Positions 7,757 through 16,545 of a DNA stretch of 64,000 nucleotides are shown here, piece by piece. Below the pieces are notes generated by a model. It had not been told where the DNA came from. It made no database searches and was given only the letters and a program-made list of their open reading frames with translations. The first letter of the stretch is position 1. Every line of letters begins with the position of its first letter. The translations under genes were made by a program, and so were the position numbers. The stretch is taken from assembly GCF_000242615.2 (NCBI RefSeq), contig NZ_KI912268.1:999581-1063580 (forward strand). The letters run 5' to 3'. The DNA is from Holophaga foetida DSM 6591. GTDB taxonomy: Bacteria; Acidobacteriota; Holophagae; Holophagales; Holophagaceae.

Positions 7757-10441
7757 ATGCAGTCCAGCGCCTTCCCTTGTTGGCACTCCCGCAACTCGCG
7801 GGTTCTTGTCTTCTTGTGTCTGCTTGCGTGCTGCCTGATGTTCTGTCGACCGCTTGGCGCGGAGGTGACCCAGACCTCCTTCCGGCGGATCCTCATCCTG
7901 AACTCCTACCATCAGGGCTACTTGTGGACCGATCAGATCACCGATGCGGTCCGGAACCAGATCGCCCCTCACTTCCAGGATGTGGAGTTCTACATCGAAA
8001 GCCTGGACGCCAAACGCCTGCATAGCGAAGCCCTCACCCAGAACCTCCTCCAGAACCTGAAACTCAAATACCGGAATACCCGGATCGATATCATCGTCAC
8101 CTCCGACGATGACGCCCTCCTGTTCATGCGTCGCTTCCACGACGGGCTTTTCCCAGGCGTCCCGGTTGTCTTCTGCGGTGTCAACGGCGAAGAGAACCTG
8201 CGGGGGATCCCCCGCCAGCATTTCACAGGCCTGCTGGAAGTGCTCGACGTCAAGCCCAACCTGGAGCTGATCCGGAGGCTTTGCCCGGAAACCGACAAGA
8301 TCTATGTCGTGAGCGACAGCACCACCACGGGCATTGCCCTGCGCCGCCTGATGGGCGATGCCGCAAGGGACTTCCCGGACATCCGATTCATCTACCTCAA
8401 GGGTGAGGAACTGAGCACGGATGAGCTCATCCAGCAGCTCCGGAAGCTGGACAGGACCAGCGCCGTATTCATGAATGTATGGTTCCAGGACAAGAACGGC
8501 AGTTTCATCGCCTATAAAGACATCAACCCCATGATGTCCCGCAACTGCCCCGTGCCCATCTTCGGCATGATCGACATGCTCATCGACCTGGGCATCGTCG
8601 GCGGCAAGATGAACAGTGGAAAGACCCAGGGCCGGGAAGCTGGGGCAATGGCCCTCAGAATCCTCAAGGGCGAGGCCACCCCCGCAAGCATGCCGATCAT
8701 CACCCAAAGCCGAAATGAGTACCTGTTCGATTACCGACAACTGGTGCGCTTCGGTATCCCCGAATCGGCCCTGCCCCCCGGCAGCAACATCCATCACCGC
8801 CCGTTCTCATTCTACGAGGCTTACAAAGGCCTGGTCTGGGGTGTCACAAGCATCATCATCGTCTTTCTGGTCATGATCATCACCTTAGTGATCAACCGTC
8901 GGAAGCTGCAGACCGCCAAGGCCCAATTGATCGAGAGCCGAAGAAACCTCGCCATCACCCTGGACTCCATCGACGAAGGCGTCATCACCACCGACATCAG
9001 CGGCAGCGTGACCAGCATGAACCCAGCGGCGGAAAGGCTCACAGGTTGCAGCATCCAGGAAGCAGCAGGAAAGCCCTTCGACGAGGTCTGCGTCCTGTAC
9101 AGATCTGGGGCAGATGAGCCCATACCCTCACCGGTCACAGGGGTTATCCAGAGCGGAACCGTGACCTACCTGGACAGCTTCTCGCTCCTGCTCACACAGG
9201 ACCAGCAGAAGCGGCACGTCGCCGACAGCTGCTCTCCCATCCGTGACGAAGAGAACCGGATCCAGGGTGCGGTCGTGGTGCTCCGTGACGCCACGGAGGA
9301 ATTCGCCCTCCAGGAGAAGCTTCGCCAGTCAGAGAAGCTCCGCTCGGTGGGGGAACTGGCTGGCGGCATTGCACACGATTTCAACAATGTCCTCATGGGC
9401 ATCAGTGGCGCTGCAGAGATCCTCGAATCGGAAACATCAGAAGAGGGGAAACGTTTCCTCAACATCATCAGGGACGCCGCCCGCCGGGCGGCCAGCCTGA
9501 CGAGCCGCCTTCTGATCTTCAGCCGGAAGAAACAGTTGGTCATGGCCCCTGTGGACACCCATGCCCTGCTCAACCACACGGCGTCGCTGCTCTCTCATAC
9601 CGTGGACAAGAAGATCATCATCCAGATCAAGAACGAAGCCCCTCTGAGCATCATTACGGGAGATGACTCCCAGCTGCAGAACGCATTCCTGAACCTGGGC
9701 ATCAACGCCAGTCATGCCATGCCCGATGGTGGAAGCCTCGACTTCAGCACCCGGAACGTCTTCCTGGACCAAGGCTATTGCGAGGCGAGCCCCTTCGATC
9801 TGACGCCGGGCGATTTCATCGAGGTGGAGGTTCGGGACACAGGCGTCGGAATCCCCCCGGAGAACCTCAGAAAGGTGTTCGAGCCATTCTTCACGACGAA
9901 GGAGCAGGGCAAGGGTACCGGCCTTGGGCTCAGCGCCGTCTATGGCACGATCCAGAGCCACAGTGGGGCCATCAACCTCTACAGCGAACCCGGCAAGGGA
10001 ACCGTTTTCCACATCTACCTGCCTCTCGCCACAGGAGCCAGTCCGGAGACTCATCCAGAAATGGAGGTCTGCCACAGGAAGGCATGCATCCTGGTCATCG
10101 ACGACGAGGACATGATCCGGTCGACCCTCCAGGCCATGCTCGAAAGCCTGGGTCATCAGGTCCTGACGGCATCGGATGGGCTGGAAGGCCTCGACAGCTA
10201 CCGCGCGAAGGCAGCCAGCATTGATCTGGTGATCCTGGACATGATCATGCCGCGGATGAACGGCAGAGAGACCTTGGAGGAGCTTCGGAAGATCAACCCG
10301 GAGCTGCGGATCCTCATTTCCTCAGGCTTCTCCAGGGGTGACGAGGTCCGCGTCCTCCAATCCAAGGGCCGCTGCGATTTCATCCGCAAACCGTACATCC
10401 GGCAGGAGTTGATCGCCGCCCTCAATCGGTTGATGGATTAG
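7757..10441 (+). CDS. Hybrid sensor histidine kinase with ABC-substrate-binding-type sensor and receiver domain
   Basis: About 894 residues. An N-terminal signal-anchor ([13 protein letters not shown]) leads into a periplasmic domain (about 45-345) resembling the ABC transporter substrate-binding family seen in many Geobacter and Acidobacteria kinases. A transmembrane helix near 356-378, a PAS domain, HisKA (His540 in GGIAHDFNN), HATPase ([17 protein letters not shown]) and a C-terminal receiver with phospho-acceptor Asp828 ([10 protein letters not shown]) follow. It should sense an extracytoplasmic small molecule. An ATG at 7727 is an alternative start; 7757 is chosen because it places the hydrophobic signal better. 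Its 3' end overlaps the convergent MFS gene by 20 bases. Confidence 0.88.
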   Translation: MQSSAFPCWHSRNSRVLVFLCLLACCLMFCRPLGAEVTQTSFRRILILNSYHQGYLWTDQITDAVRNQIAPHFQDVEFYIESLDAKRLHSEALTQNLLQNLKLKYRNTRIDIIVTSDDDALLFMRRFHDGLFPGVPVVFCGVNGEENLRGIPRQHFTGLLEVLDVKPNLELIRRLCPETDKIYVVSDSTTTGIALRRLMGDAARDFPDIRFIYLKGEELSTDELIQQLRKLDRTSAVFMNVWFQDKNGSFIAYKDINPMMSRNCPVPIFGMIDMLIDLGIVGGKMNSGKTQGREAGAMALRILKGEATPASMPIITQSRNEYLFDYRQLVRFGIPESALPPGSNIHHRPFSFYEAYKGLVWGVTSIIIVFLVMIITLVINRRKLQTAKAQLIESRRNLAITLDSIDEGVITTDISGSVTSMNPAAERLTGCSIQEAAGKPFDEVCVLYRSGADEPIPSPVTGVIQSGTVTYLDSFSLLLTQDQQKRHVADSCSPIRDEENRIQGAVVVLRDATEEFALQEKLRQSEKLRSVGELAGGIAHDFNNVLMGISGAAEILESETSEEGKRFLNIIRDAARRAASLTSRLLIFSRKKQLVMAPVDTHALLNHTASLLSHTVDKKIIIQIKNEAPLSIITGDDSQLQNAFLNLGINASHAMPDGGSLDFSTRNVFLDQGYCEASPFDLTPGDFIEVEVRDTGVGIPPENLRKVFEPFFTTKEQGKGTGLGLSAVYGTIQSHSGAINLYSEPGKGTVFHIYLPLATGASPETHPEMEVCHRKACILVIDDEDMIRSTLQAMLESLGHQVLTASDGLEGLDSYRAKAASIDLVILDMIMPRMNGRETLEELRKINPELRILISSGFSRGDEVRVLQSKGRCDFIRKPYIRQELIAALNRLMD

Positions 10442-11627
10442 ACCGAAGCGGGCTGGAAGCGCCCCGGTGGTCCAGAAAGCCCGAACGGTAGATCAGGGGC
10501 ACCAGGACAGCGCAGGCCAGAGCCATGGCCGCCACCGCAAGGAAGGCCACCAGCTTGCCGCCGTGGTCGATCAGCATTCCCATGACCACTGGCCCCATGG
10601 TTATCCCGATGCAGTAGATGGACTGGAAGAAGCCCATGGCGGTGGTCTTCTTCTCGGGCTCGACCTCCTTCACCGCGAAGGCCATCGTGGCCGCGAGCAG
10701 CACGCCGTTTCCAAGCCCGCAGATCAGCTGCAGGGGGTAGAAGAGGCTCAGATGGGTGGCGAGGGGGATGCAGGCGCAGTAGAGGGCCAGGATCGCAAAG
10801 GCCGTGCTCAACAGCCACTTCTCCCCCACGGTGTGGGCGATCCGGGTGGCGACAAAATAGGAGCCCCCGATGGTGCCCACACTGTAGAGCATCGAGAGGA
10901 CGCCCAACTGGAGTCCCGTGGCCCCCAGCGCCTTGGCGGTACTGGTGGAGAAGGAGAACACCGTGGCAAAGACCACGAACCAGGCCACACCACAGAGGAG
11001 CGAGAAGCAGATCACCCTCCGGTCCCTGACCACCTTGAGCAGGCTCGCCACGGTGACATTCGTGCCCTTGGCCGATGCCTCATGGGGGATGCACAGGGCC
11101 AGTAGAGTCCCGAGCATGCCCGAGGCAAAGCTCGTCTTGAACAGCGAGTGGATTCCATAACGCCCGAAAAGGAAGCCCCCGACAATGAAGGCCAGCAGGA
11201 TGCCCGTCTGGAAACAGACGTTGATGATGCCGATGGCCTTGGTGCTCTGCTGGCTCTCATGGTAGGAGGCGTAGAGGATCGTGAAGGAGATCCAGGTAGA
11301 GGAGGCCACGCCGGACAAGGCATTGGAGATGAAAAGCATCACCGGCGAGGGAAAGAAGAGCATGCCGACGGATGAGATCCCGGAAAGGAAGACGCCCACG
11401 AGGATCACAAGCTTGTGGTTCCTGAGAATATCCAGACTAATGCCCAGGGGGATCCGCAGGAGCAACTGCGTCAGGCCGTAGGCCCCGATGATGGCCCCCA
11501 CGACGGTCGCCGAGATGGCGAGGGTCATCAGGTAGGGGGTCAGGAAGGGAATGTAGATGTACTGGGCGAACCAGAAAAGCAGTGTGACCACACAGAGCAG
11601 GGCCTTCTTGGAACCGGGACTTGCCAT
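10422..11627 (-). CDS. Major facilitator superfamily transporter
   Basis: 401 residues with about twelve hydrophobic segments typical of MFS permeases, in the inner membrane. The start at 11627 (MASPGSKKALL) is chosen because GGGGAGGG lies 4-5 bases upstream; the longer reading would add a non-conserved, poorly hydrophobic leader. Sequence such as RIPLGISLDILRNHKL corresponds to the usual loop 2-3 motif in degenerate form. Substrate and direction of transport cannot be inferred. It is convergent with the hybrid kinase gene and not clearly part of an operon. Confidence 0.8.
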   Translation of the reverse strand: MASPGSKKALLCVVTLLFWFAQYIYIPFLTPYLMTLAISATVVGAIIGAYGLTQLLLRIPLGISLDILRNHKLVILVGVFLSGISSVGMLFFPSPVMLFISNALSGVASSTWISFTILYASYHESQQSTKAIGIINVCFQTGILLAFIVGGFLFGRYGIHSLFKTSFASGMLGTLLALCIPHEASAKGTNVTVASLLKVVRDRRVICFSLLCGVAWFVVFATVFSFSTSTAKALGATGLQLGVLSMLYSVGTIGGSYFVATRIAHTVGEKWLLSTAFAILALYCACIPLATHLSLFYPLQLICGLGNGVLLAATMAFAVKEVEPEKKTTAMGFFQSIYCIGITMGPVVMGMLIDHGGKLVAFLAVAAMALACAVLVPLIYRSGFLDHRGASSPLRSNPSTD

Positions 11628-11836
11628 CTGCCCTCCCCTGGGCTGGAACGGATATGACACGAAAGGCCTTGCCGGGCTCCCCGCGTGATTCAAATTGATG
11701 ATAACGCCGTCCTGGACTCGAAAGAACTACTGAATCAACGCGGGCTTCGGGCGACCTGGCACCCATGGGACTGCCCCTGGTGGGGGAAGGACAGGCCTGG
11801 GAATAGCCAGAACGCCGCCCGGCGGAGACCTTCCGC

Positions 11837-12238
11837 TCAGAGACTCGTGAGCCAATGCATCGCAGCCTCGGGGTCTGTGAAGGTCTTCACGGTCACCCCG
11901 GACCTGGCGAACTCTTCCTGAAGGCGCCTCAGGTTCATCTGGGCCACCACCTTGTCTGGGGTCACGATGGCCCAGTATTTCCACCCAGCCTTGATTACCC
12001 TGGGAACCCAATTGACGGCATTCCAGTCCTTGTCTTCCGGCGCAACAGGACCAGACAGACGGTCGTCCGAGAGCCATTTGCAGGCTTGGTGCTTCTCAAG
12101 GAGTTCCGCCCCCTTGGTGAGGGCGTCCCGCAGGAGTGAACCCGAAGTGTATTTATGGATCTGGTGGTGCACGATCTTGGTTTCCGGGTGGAACCAGAGG
12201 GTGATGTTGGGGTTGTCGATGATGGTCATCGCTGCCAT
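11837..12238 (-). CDS. Small protein with possible STAS/SpoIIAA-like fold
   Basis: 133 residues from the ATG at 12238, which has GTGAGGTG 5 bases upstream. There is no signal peptide or membrane segment. The pattern of a short strand, a helix with paired charged residues (DALTKGAELLEKH), a strand (CKWLSDDR), a helix and a terminal strand-helix resembles the STAS/SpoIIAA-like fold of small regulatory proteins. That assignment is by shape only. It lies 56 bases downstream of the 3' end of the interrupted binding-protein gene, on the same strand, so the IS66 insertion could have separated it from its promoter. Confidence 0.5.
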   Translation of the reverse strand: MAAMTIIDNPNITLWFHPETKIVHHQIHKYTSGSLLRDALTKGAELLEKHQACKWLSDDRLSGPVAPEDKDWNAVNWVPRVIKAGWKYWAIVTPDKVVAQMNLRRLQEEFARSGVTVKTFTDPEAAMHWLTSL

Positions 12239-12294
12239 GGGGCACCTCACGAAGGGATGTTATGAACTGAAGGGGGAAGGCTCTTCCAGGCCTC

Positions 12295-12542
12295 TCACCG
12301 GATCGAAGCTGCTGAGGAATCAAAGACACCAGTCACTTTGAGGAGATTGAGCGCCGTAATGTCTGCCGGGAGAGGTGCCTGCCCAACAGCCCTGACAACC
12401 TCCTGACCTTCGGGAGACAGACTGAAGGCGAGAAAGGCTCTCAACGTCGCATCAAGCCCTTGCTTGGGGGGAATATTCACGTACACCGAAAGGAAGCGGG
12501 ACCAGGGGTATGCACCGCAGGAAACGTTTTGAGGTGTAGGAA
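12295..12542 (-). pseudogene. 3' fragment of a PstS-like periplasmic binding protein gene, cut off by IS66
   Basis: This fragment encodes the C-terminus of the same protein as 14093-14828. It reads through SVYVNIPPKQGLDATLRAF and LSPEGQEVV, which match the end of PstS-like phosphate-binding proteins (a YVN strand followed by the FLxFxLSxEGQ helix). Removing the IS and one copy of the 8-bp duplication joins the two parts in one frame with no intervening stop. The fragment has no start of its own in a useful place and is presumed silent. Confidence 0.85.
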
Positions 12543-12550
12543 AAATGGGC
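12543..12550. repeat. Left copy of the IS66 target-site duplication
   Basis: AAATGGGC directly precedes the left inverted repeat and is repeated exactly at 14093-14100. An 8-bp duplication is the IS66-family norm. Confidence 0.95.
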
Positions 12551-12567
12551 GTAAGCGTTCAGCCCCC
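12551..12567 (+). repeat. IS66 left terminal inverted repeat
   Basis: GTAAGCGTTCAGCCCCC matches the complement of the right end at 15 of 17 positions. The first 37 bases of the element also form an imperfect hairpin. Confidence 0.9.
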
Positions 12568-12648
12568 GCAGGGGGATGGACGCTTACAAATTCAGTCCAT
12601 ATGAGCCATTAGGTTGTACTTTTCGTTCAGGGTGGCCATGCTCATGGA

Positions 12649-14037
12649 ATGAGCGAGAACGAGCGTCAGCTGATCTCTGAAAACCAGGCCCTAAAGGCAA
12701 TGGTGGAACAGCTTTTGGGGCGCGTGGCGGATCTGGAGGCGCGCATCACCCAGAACTCCGGCAACAGCTCCAAGCCCCCCAGTTCGGACATGGGTAGGAA
12801 GCGCAAGCCACCGGTAGATCCGAGTGGACGGAAGCGCGGCGGTCAGCCGGGTCACGCCGGAAAGACCCGGGAGCAGGTTCCGCCCGAGGAGGTGGATGAG
12901 GTGAAGGACGCCGATCCCGAGGCCTGCGAGCGTTGCGGGGAATCCCTGGAGCAGGCCCCCCGGCGGGATGCCATCATCCGGCAGTTCTGCGAGTCGCCAG
13001 CGTTCCGGGCCTTCATCACGGAGCTGAGGCAGTGGTCCAAAGCTTGCCCCCGGTGCGGGCATGTCACCCGCGCGGCTGCGCCGGTGGGGACCCCAAAGGG
13101 TGCTTTCGGCCCCCGTCTCCAGGCGCTCACCGGGGTGCTCTCGGGGCGCTTCCGGCTGACCAAGCGGGAGATCATGGTGATGCACCGATCCGTCTTTGGC
13201 GTGCGGATGTCCCTGGGTTCCGTGGCGGCCTGCTGCAAGTCGGTGAGCGAGGCTGTGGCCCCGACTGCCAGAGCGATCCACGAAGAGGTGAAGGCCTCCC
13301 CAGTGGTGCACGCCGATGAAACGGGGTTCGGTCGCTGCGGAGAGGATCGGATGTGGCTCTGGGTCGCCGCAACGGCGGAGGCCGAAGCCTTCCGACTTCT
13401 GCCAGGACGGGGCCAAGCGCAGGCCAAGGACATCCTCGGCGAGGACTACCCGGGCATCATCCAGCGCGACCGATGGAAGCCCTACGAGAAGTTCCTCAAG
13501 GCCAAGCACCAGCTCTGCCACAGCCACATTCGACGTGACGTGCAGGGGATGTTGGAGAGCAAGGGTGAGACGGGAACCCAGGGCTGCATGCTGAAGCTGG
13601 CCAGCGACAAGGCTTTCCATCTGTGGCACCAGTGTGAGCAAGAGGAAATCAGTCGGGAGGAACTGGCCAAGGGGACACAGTCGATCCAGGCGGAGATGCG
13701 GGAGCGGTTCGAGATCCTGGCGAAGCACCCCGATACCACCAAGAAAGCACGGGGGACAGCCAACGATCTGCTCCGGCAATGGGATCGACTCTGGACCTAC
13801 CTGACCCATGAAGGGGTGGTGCCGACCAACAATGAAGCCGAGAGGGCGATCCGCAAGGCGGTGCTGTGGCGGAAGGTGAGCCTGGGGGTGGAGAGCGAGC
13901 ATGGCGCCCGCTTTGTGGAGCGCATGCTGACCCTGGCAGGCACGGCCCGGAAGCGCGGCGTGGACCTGCTGGAGTGGCTGACTCAGGCCATGAAGGCCAG
14001 CCTCGTCGGAATCGCCGCACCGGATTTCACAGCCTGA
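12649..14037 (+). CDS. tnpC: IS66-family transposase
   Basis: 462 residues, typical for the family. The N-terminal coiled coil (residues 1-35) is followed by the conserved QNSGNSSKPPSSD motif and a basic stretch. Next comes a zinc finger (CERCGESL and CPRCGH, about residues 88-130) and a DDE nuclease domain with VVHADETGF as the first Asp region and NNEAERAIR containing the late catalytic Glu. It cuts and joins the element ends. The ATG at 12649 is used. The gene is full length with no frameshift, so the element may still be active. Confidence 0.95.
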   Translation: MSENERQLISENQALKAMVEQLLGRVADLEARITQNSGNSSKPPSSDMGRKRKPPVDPSGRKRGGQPGHAGKTREQVPPEEVDEVKDADPEACERCGESLEQAPRRDAIIRQFCESPAFRAFITELRQWSKACPRCGHVTRAAAPVGTPKGAFGPRLQALTGVLSGRFRLTKREIMVMHRSVFGVRMSLGSVAACCKSVSEAVAPTARAIHEEVKASPVVHADETGFGRCGEDRMWLWVAATAEAEAFRLLPGRGQAQAKDILGEDYPGIIQRDRWKPYEKFLKAKHQLCHSHIRRDVQGMLESKGETGTQGCMLKLASDKAFHLWHQCEQEEISREELAKGTQSIQAEMRERFEILAKHPDTTKKARGTANDLLRQWDRLWTYLTHEGVVPTNNEAERAIRKAVLWRKVSLGVESEHGARFVERMLTLAGTARKRGVDLLEWLTQAMKASLVGIAAPDFTA

Positions 14038-14075
14038 TGCGGTCCCCGTGGAATCAGAAACCCCCTCCATGCGGA

Positions 14076-14092
14076 GGGGGCTGAACGGCTAC
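14076..14092 (-). repeat. IS66 right terminal inverted repeat
   Basis: Reads GTAGCCGTTCAGCCCCC on the minus strand, differing from the left repeat at two positions. Confidence 0.9.
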
Positions 14093-14100
14093 AAATGGGC
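14093..14100. repeat. Right copy of the IS66 target-site duplication
   Basis: AAATGGGC, identical to 12543-12550, immediately follows the right inverted repeat. Confidence 0.95.
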
Positions 14101-14828
14101 TTGTTCGAACCGATGGGCGTAATCCCGATCGCCTTCAGGGAAGAAAAGACATCGATCATATTGGCGCAGCATATCCCCGCGGGCTCTGCGGCAATGGCCT
14201 CGGTCATCGCCATGGCGTCTGGCATCGCCTTCGCCGGCCTGCGGCGATCTGAGGGGTGCAGGAACTGGGTGATGAGATTCTTCACACTGGAATCCCGGGC
14301 CCTGGTGAATATGACAATGGGCCTGGAGGCCCAGGCCGGGTCTCGGACATTCGCATCCCCCCAGGTCAGGATATCCTTAGGCCAGCCCAGCTCGCGGTCT
14401 TCAGTGAAGACGGCATTGGTCTCTTCGACCCGCATCGACTGGATGGGGTTGTCTCTGTGCACCACCACGACCAGAGCATCCATGGCCAAGGCAACCCGCG
14501 TCGGGGGATACCCCCACTTGGCGGTAAAGGCCGCCAGTTCCTCAGGAGCGGCATCCCTGGCCATCAAGGCGATCTGTATGGTGCCCGAAGTGAGATCCTG
14601 CATCGCCTTGCTTTCGGGCACCCCCCTGACCTCCAGCTGGAAGCCTGGCGTCCTGCTCGAATACACCTCGCTCAGGATGGACATGGTGATCACCAGGCAC
14701 TCTCCGCCTTCGGCCCGCAGAGGGCCGCGGTGGGGAGCCTGGGCACCAAGCGTTGCACCAGCCAGAAGAAGGACTGAACCGACGGCAGCCCAACCCAATC
14801 CTCTCAAACGATCAGTCCACATGTTCAT
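14093..14828 (-). pseudogene. 5' fragment of a PstS-like periplasmic binding protein gene, interrupted by IS66
   Basis: The fragment carries a signal peptide (GWAAVGSVLLLAGATLGAQA) and the N-terminal lobe of a PBP-like protein. It includes PESKAMQDLTSGTIQIALMA and ALVVVVHRDNPI, like phosphate/molybdate-type binding proteins of the PstS group. Translation now runs into the IS and stops after about 35 foreign residues. The ancestral protein, rebuilt by removing 12551-14092 and one duplication copy, is about 327 residues in one frame (736 + 248 bases). No pst transport genes are adjacent, so it may have been an orphan binding protein. ATG 14828 is favoured; GTG 14849 is possible. Confidence 0.88.
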
Positions 14829-14958
14829 TCCCGGAAGGAGAGCCGGCAAGCGACACCGGCAATTGCCCCAAGTGAAGAACCCAGGCCTCCCAACAGCCGA
14901 AGCGATGAAGGGCCTGGGTTCTCGTCATCCGCCAGACATGACTGGCGGCCGAAGTCTG

Positions 14959-16314
14959 CTACTTGGCACCCGCCCCCGCAGCGTTTGTGCCCTTGACCAT
15001 GGAGTTCCTCACATAGACCTGCAGGACGAACACCACCACCACCACCAGCAGTGCGGCCAAGGCCATGACGTTGCAGATCTTGCTCACGGACCATTGACGG
15101 GCCAGGAGCATACCTCCGACCGCCGGGGCCAGGAGGGACCCGATCTTGCCTACGCCGTAGGCCCAGCCGATGCCCGTGCCACGAAGATCTGTCGGGTAGG
15201 AGAGGGTGGCCAGGCCCATGCAGCCGGAATTGCCACCGATCACGAAGAAGCCCATGACCACGCACAGCGCAGAGAGGGTCATCAGGCCAGCACTGGAGGA
15301 GAGACCGAAGACCACCACACTGACGAAGGCGACAATGAAGAAGACCTTGAGGATATTGAACTTGTTAAACTTGTCCATCAGGCGACCGATCAGCAGGGTC
15401 GCGATGAGCGAACCGATGTTGATGCAGGCGAAGGCGATGCCGTACTGCTGGGGTGTGGCGCCGCTCTTGCGGAGGAGGCTGGGGGCCCAGGCGGCGATGA
15501 ACCAGAGGAGGAAGAAGCTGCAGAGGAAGGCCAGCCAGATCATGACCGTGGTGAAGGAACGACCTTCGCGGAAGAGCTGGACGACCGGGGAGCCCACGAT
15601 CTTCTTCTCAGTGGAGTAGATTTCCAGGCCCTCCTCCCTGCCCAGAGAAGGCGCGATCTTGGAAACGATCTTGAGGAGCTTCTCCTTGTCACCGCCCTTG
15701 ATCGTATATTCCAGGGTCTCCGGCAGGAGGAAGATCAGGACCAGCGCGATGAGGACCGGTACGATGCCACCGAGCTGGAACATGGTCTGCCATCCGAACC
15801 TGGGCAGCACCGAGGCGGCGAGGAAACCCGTGGCCATGGAGCCCACGGCCACACCGGCATACATGGTGGTCGCAAGGGTGGCCTTCTTGTTACTGGGCGC
15901 CCACTCACTGCCATAGGACAGGGCGTTGGGAATGGCACCACCCAGGCCGATACCCGCCAGGAAGCGATAGAGGGCCAGTGTCTCAAGAGAGGTGATGAAG
16001 GTGATCATGTAGGTGAAGAATGCGAATATGAAGGTGGAGACGATCAGCGTCCGCTTGCGGCCAAACTTGTCCGCCACCACCCCCAGGGCTGCAGCACCGA
16101 TCAGAGGCCCCAGCTGCCCGGCACTCACTGCCAAACCCAAGGCACTGGGCTTGCAGTGCAGGAAATCGGCGATCTTGGGCATGGTCACACCAATGACCAT
16201 CATGTCGTAGCCTTCGCAGAACATGATGACGAAGCACAAGGCGCAAACCCAGACCTGGTACATCGAGAAGGGATTGTCGTCCAGTATTTGAGTTATCGAA
16301 ACGGATCTGCCCAT
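14959..16314 (-). CDS. MFS transporter, aromatic acid:H+ symporter (AAHS) type
   Basis: 451 residues with twelve hydrophobic segments. The N-terminal EGYDMMVIGVTMPKI corresponds to the DGxD motif in helix 1 of aromatic-acid symporters such as PcaK/BenK, and VADKFGRKRTL is the MFS loop 2-3 motif. It should import an aromatic or similar organic acid with protons across the inner membrane. AGGAGG lies 7 bases before the ATG at 16314. It is transcribed in the same direction as the upstream porin and UroD-family genes, forming a likely uptake-and-conversion unit. The family is fairly clear; the substrate is inferred. Confidence 0.8.
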   Translation of the reverse strand: MGRSVSITQILDDNPFSMYQVWVCALCFVIMFCEGYDMMVIGVTMPKIADFLHCKPSALGLAVSAGQLGPLIGAAALGVVADKFGRKRTLIVSTFIFAFFTYMITFITSLETLALYRFLAGIGLGGAIPNALSYGSEWAPSNKKATLATTMYAGVAVGSMATGFLAASVLPRFGWQTMFQLGGIVPVLIALVLIFLLPETLEYTIKGGDKEKLLKIVSKIAPSLGREEGLEIYSTEKKIVGSPVVQLFREGRSFTTVMIWLAFLCSFFLLWFIAAWAPSLLRKSGATPQQYGIAFACINIGSLIATLLIGRLMDKFNKFNILKVFFIVAFVSVVVFGLSSSAGLMTLSALCVVMGFFVIGGNSGCMGLATLSYPTDLRGTGIGWAYGVGKIGSLLAPAVGGMLLARQWSVSKICNVMALAALLVVVVVFVLQVYVRNSMVKGTNAAGAGAK

Positions 16315-16462
16315 AGGTCAACCTCCTGGTTTTAAATGAAAAATGAATAACAAAATCAATCCAAACCATTCACCTTGAATCGCAACGATAAGCATTCAAA
16401 CAACACATGCAAAACAAACCAGACCGTCAGCCAATTCACGACCAGCGGTCTGGCCTTCCATA

Positions 16463-16526
16463 GGGATTTGAACAAGGGACCAGACCCATGCCTGTCGGCT
16501 CCCACCCTTTTCCCTGTTCGAATCCC
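16463..16526. terminator. Long hairpin downstream of the porin gene
   Basis: GGGATTTGAACAAGGGA (16463-16479) pairs with TCCCTGTTCGAATCCC (16511-16526) with one bulge and one wobble. The hairpin lies just after the porin stop on the minus strand and before the MFS gene, so it may terminate or stabilise the porin mRNA. The GTTCGAATCCC arm looks like a tRNA T-arm, but no tRNA can be folded here. Confidence 0.4.
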
Positions 16527-16545
16527 CTGGTCACAGCGTCACCCG

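Larger units (their letters stand above)
12551..14092 (+). mobile_element. Complete IS66-family insertion sequence, 1542 bp
   Basis: The element is bounded by imperfect inverted repeats (12551-12567 and 14076-14092, 15 of 17 identical) and flanked by a perfect 8-bp direct repeat. It carries a single transposase gene and no TnpA/TnpB accessory genes, as in the ISBst12-type branch of the family. Both ends contain hairpins: GTAAGCGT pairs with ACGCTTAC at 12580-12587, and CCCCCTCC (14061-14068) pairs with GGAGGGGG (14073-14080). These may block transcription from outside. The intact ends, frame and target duplication indicate a recent insertion. Confidence 0.95.

Noticed and set aside
16505..16530. 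tRNA-like TTCGAATCCC sequence
   Set aside because: No acceptor, D or anticodon arms can be formed around it. The match is explained by a simple inverted repeat.
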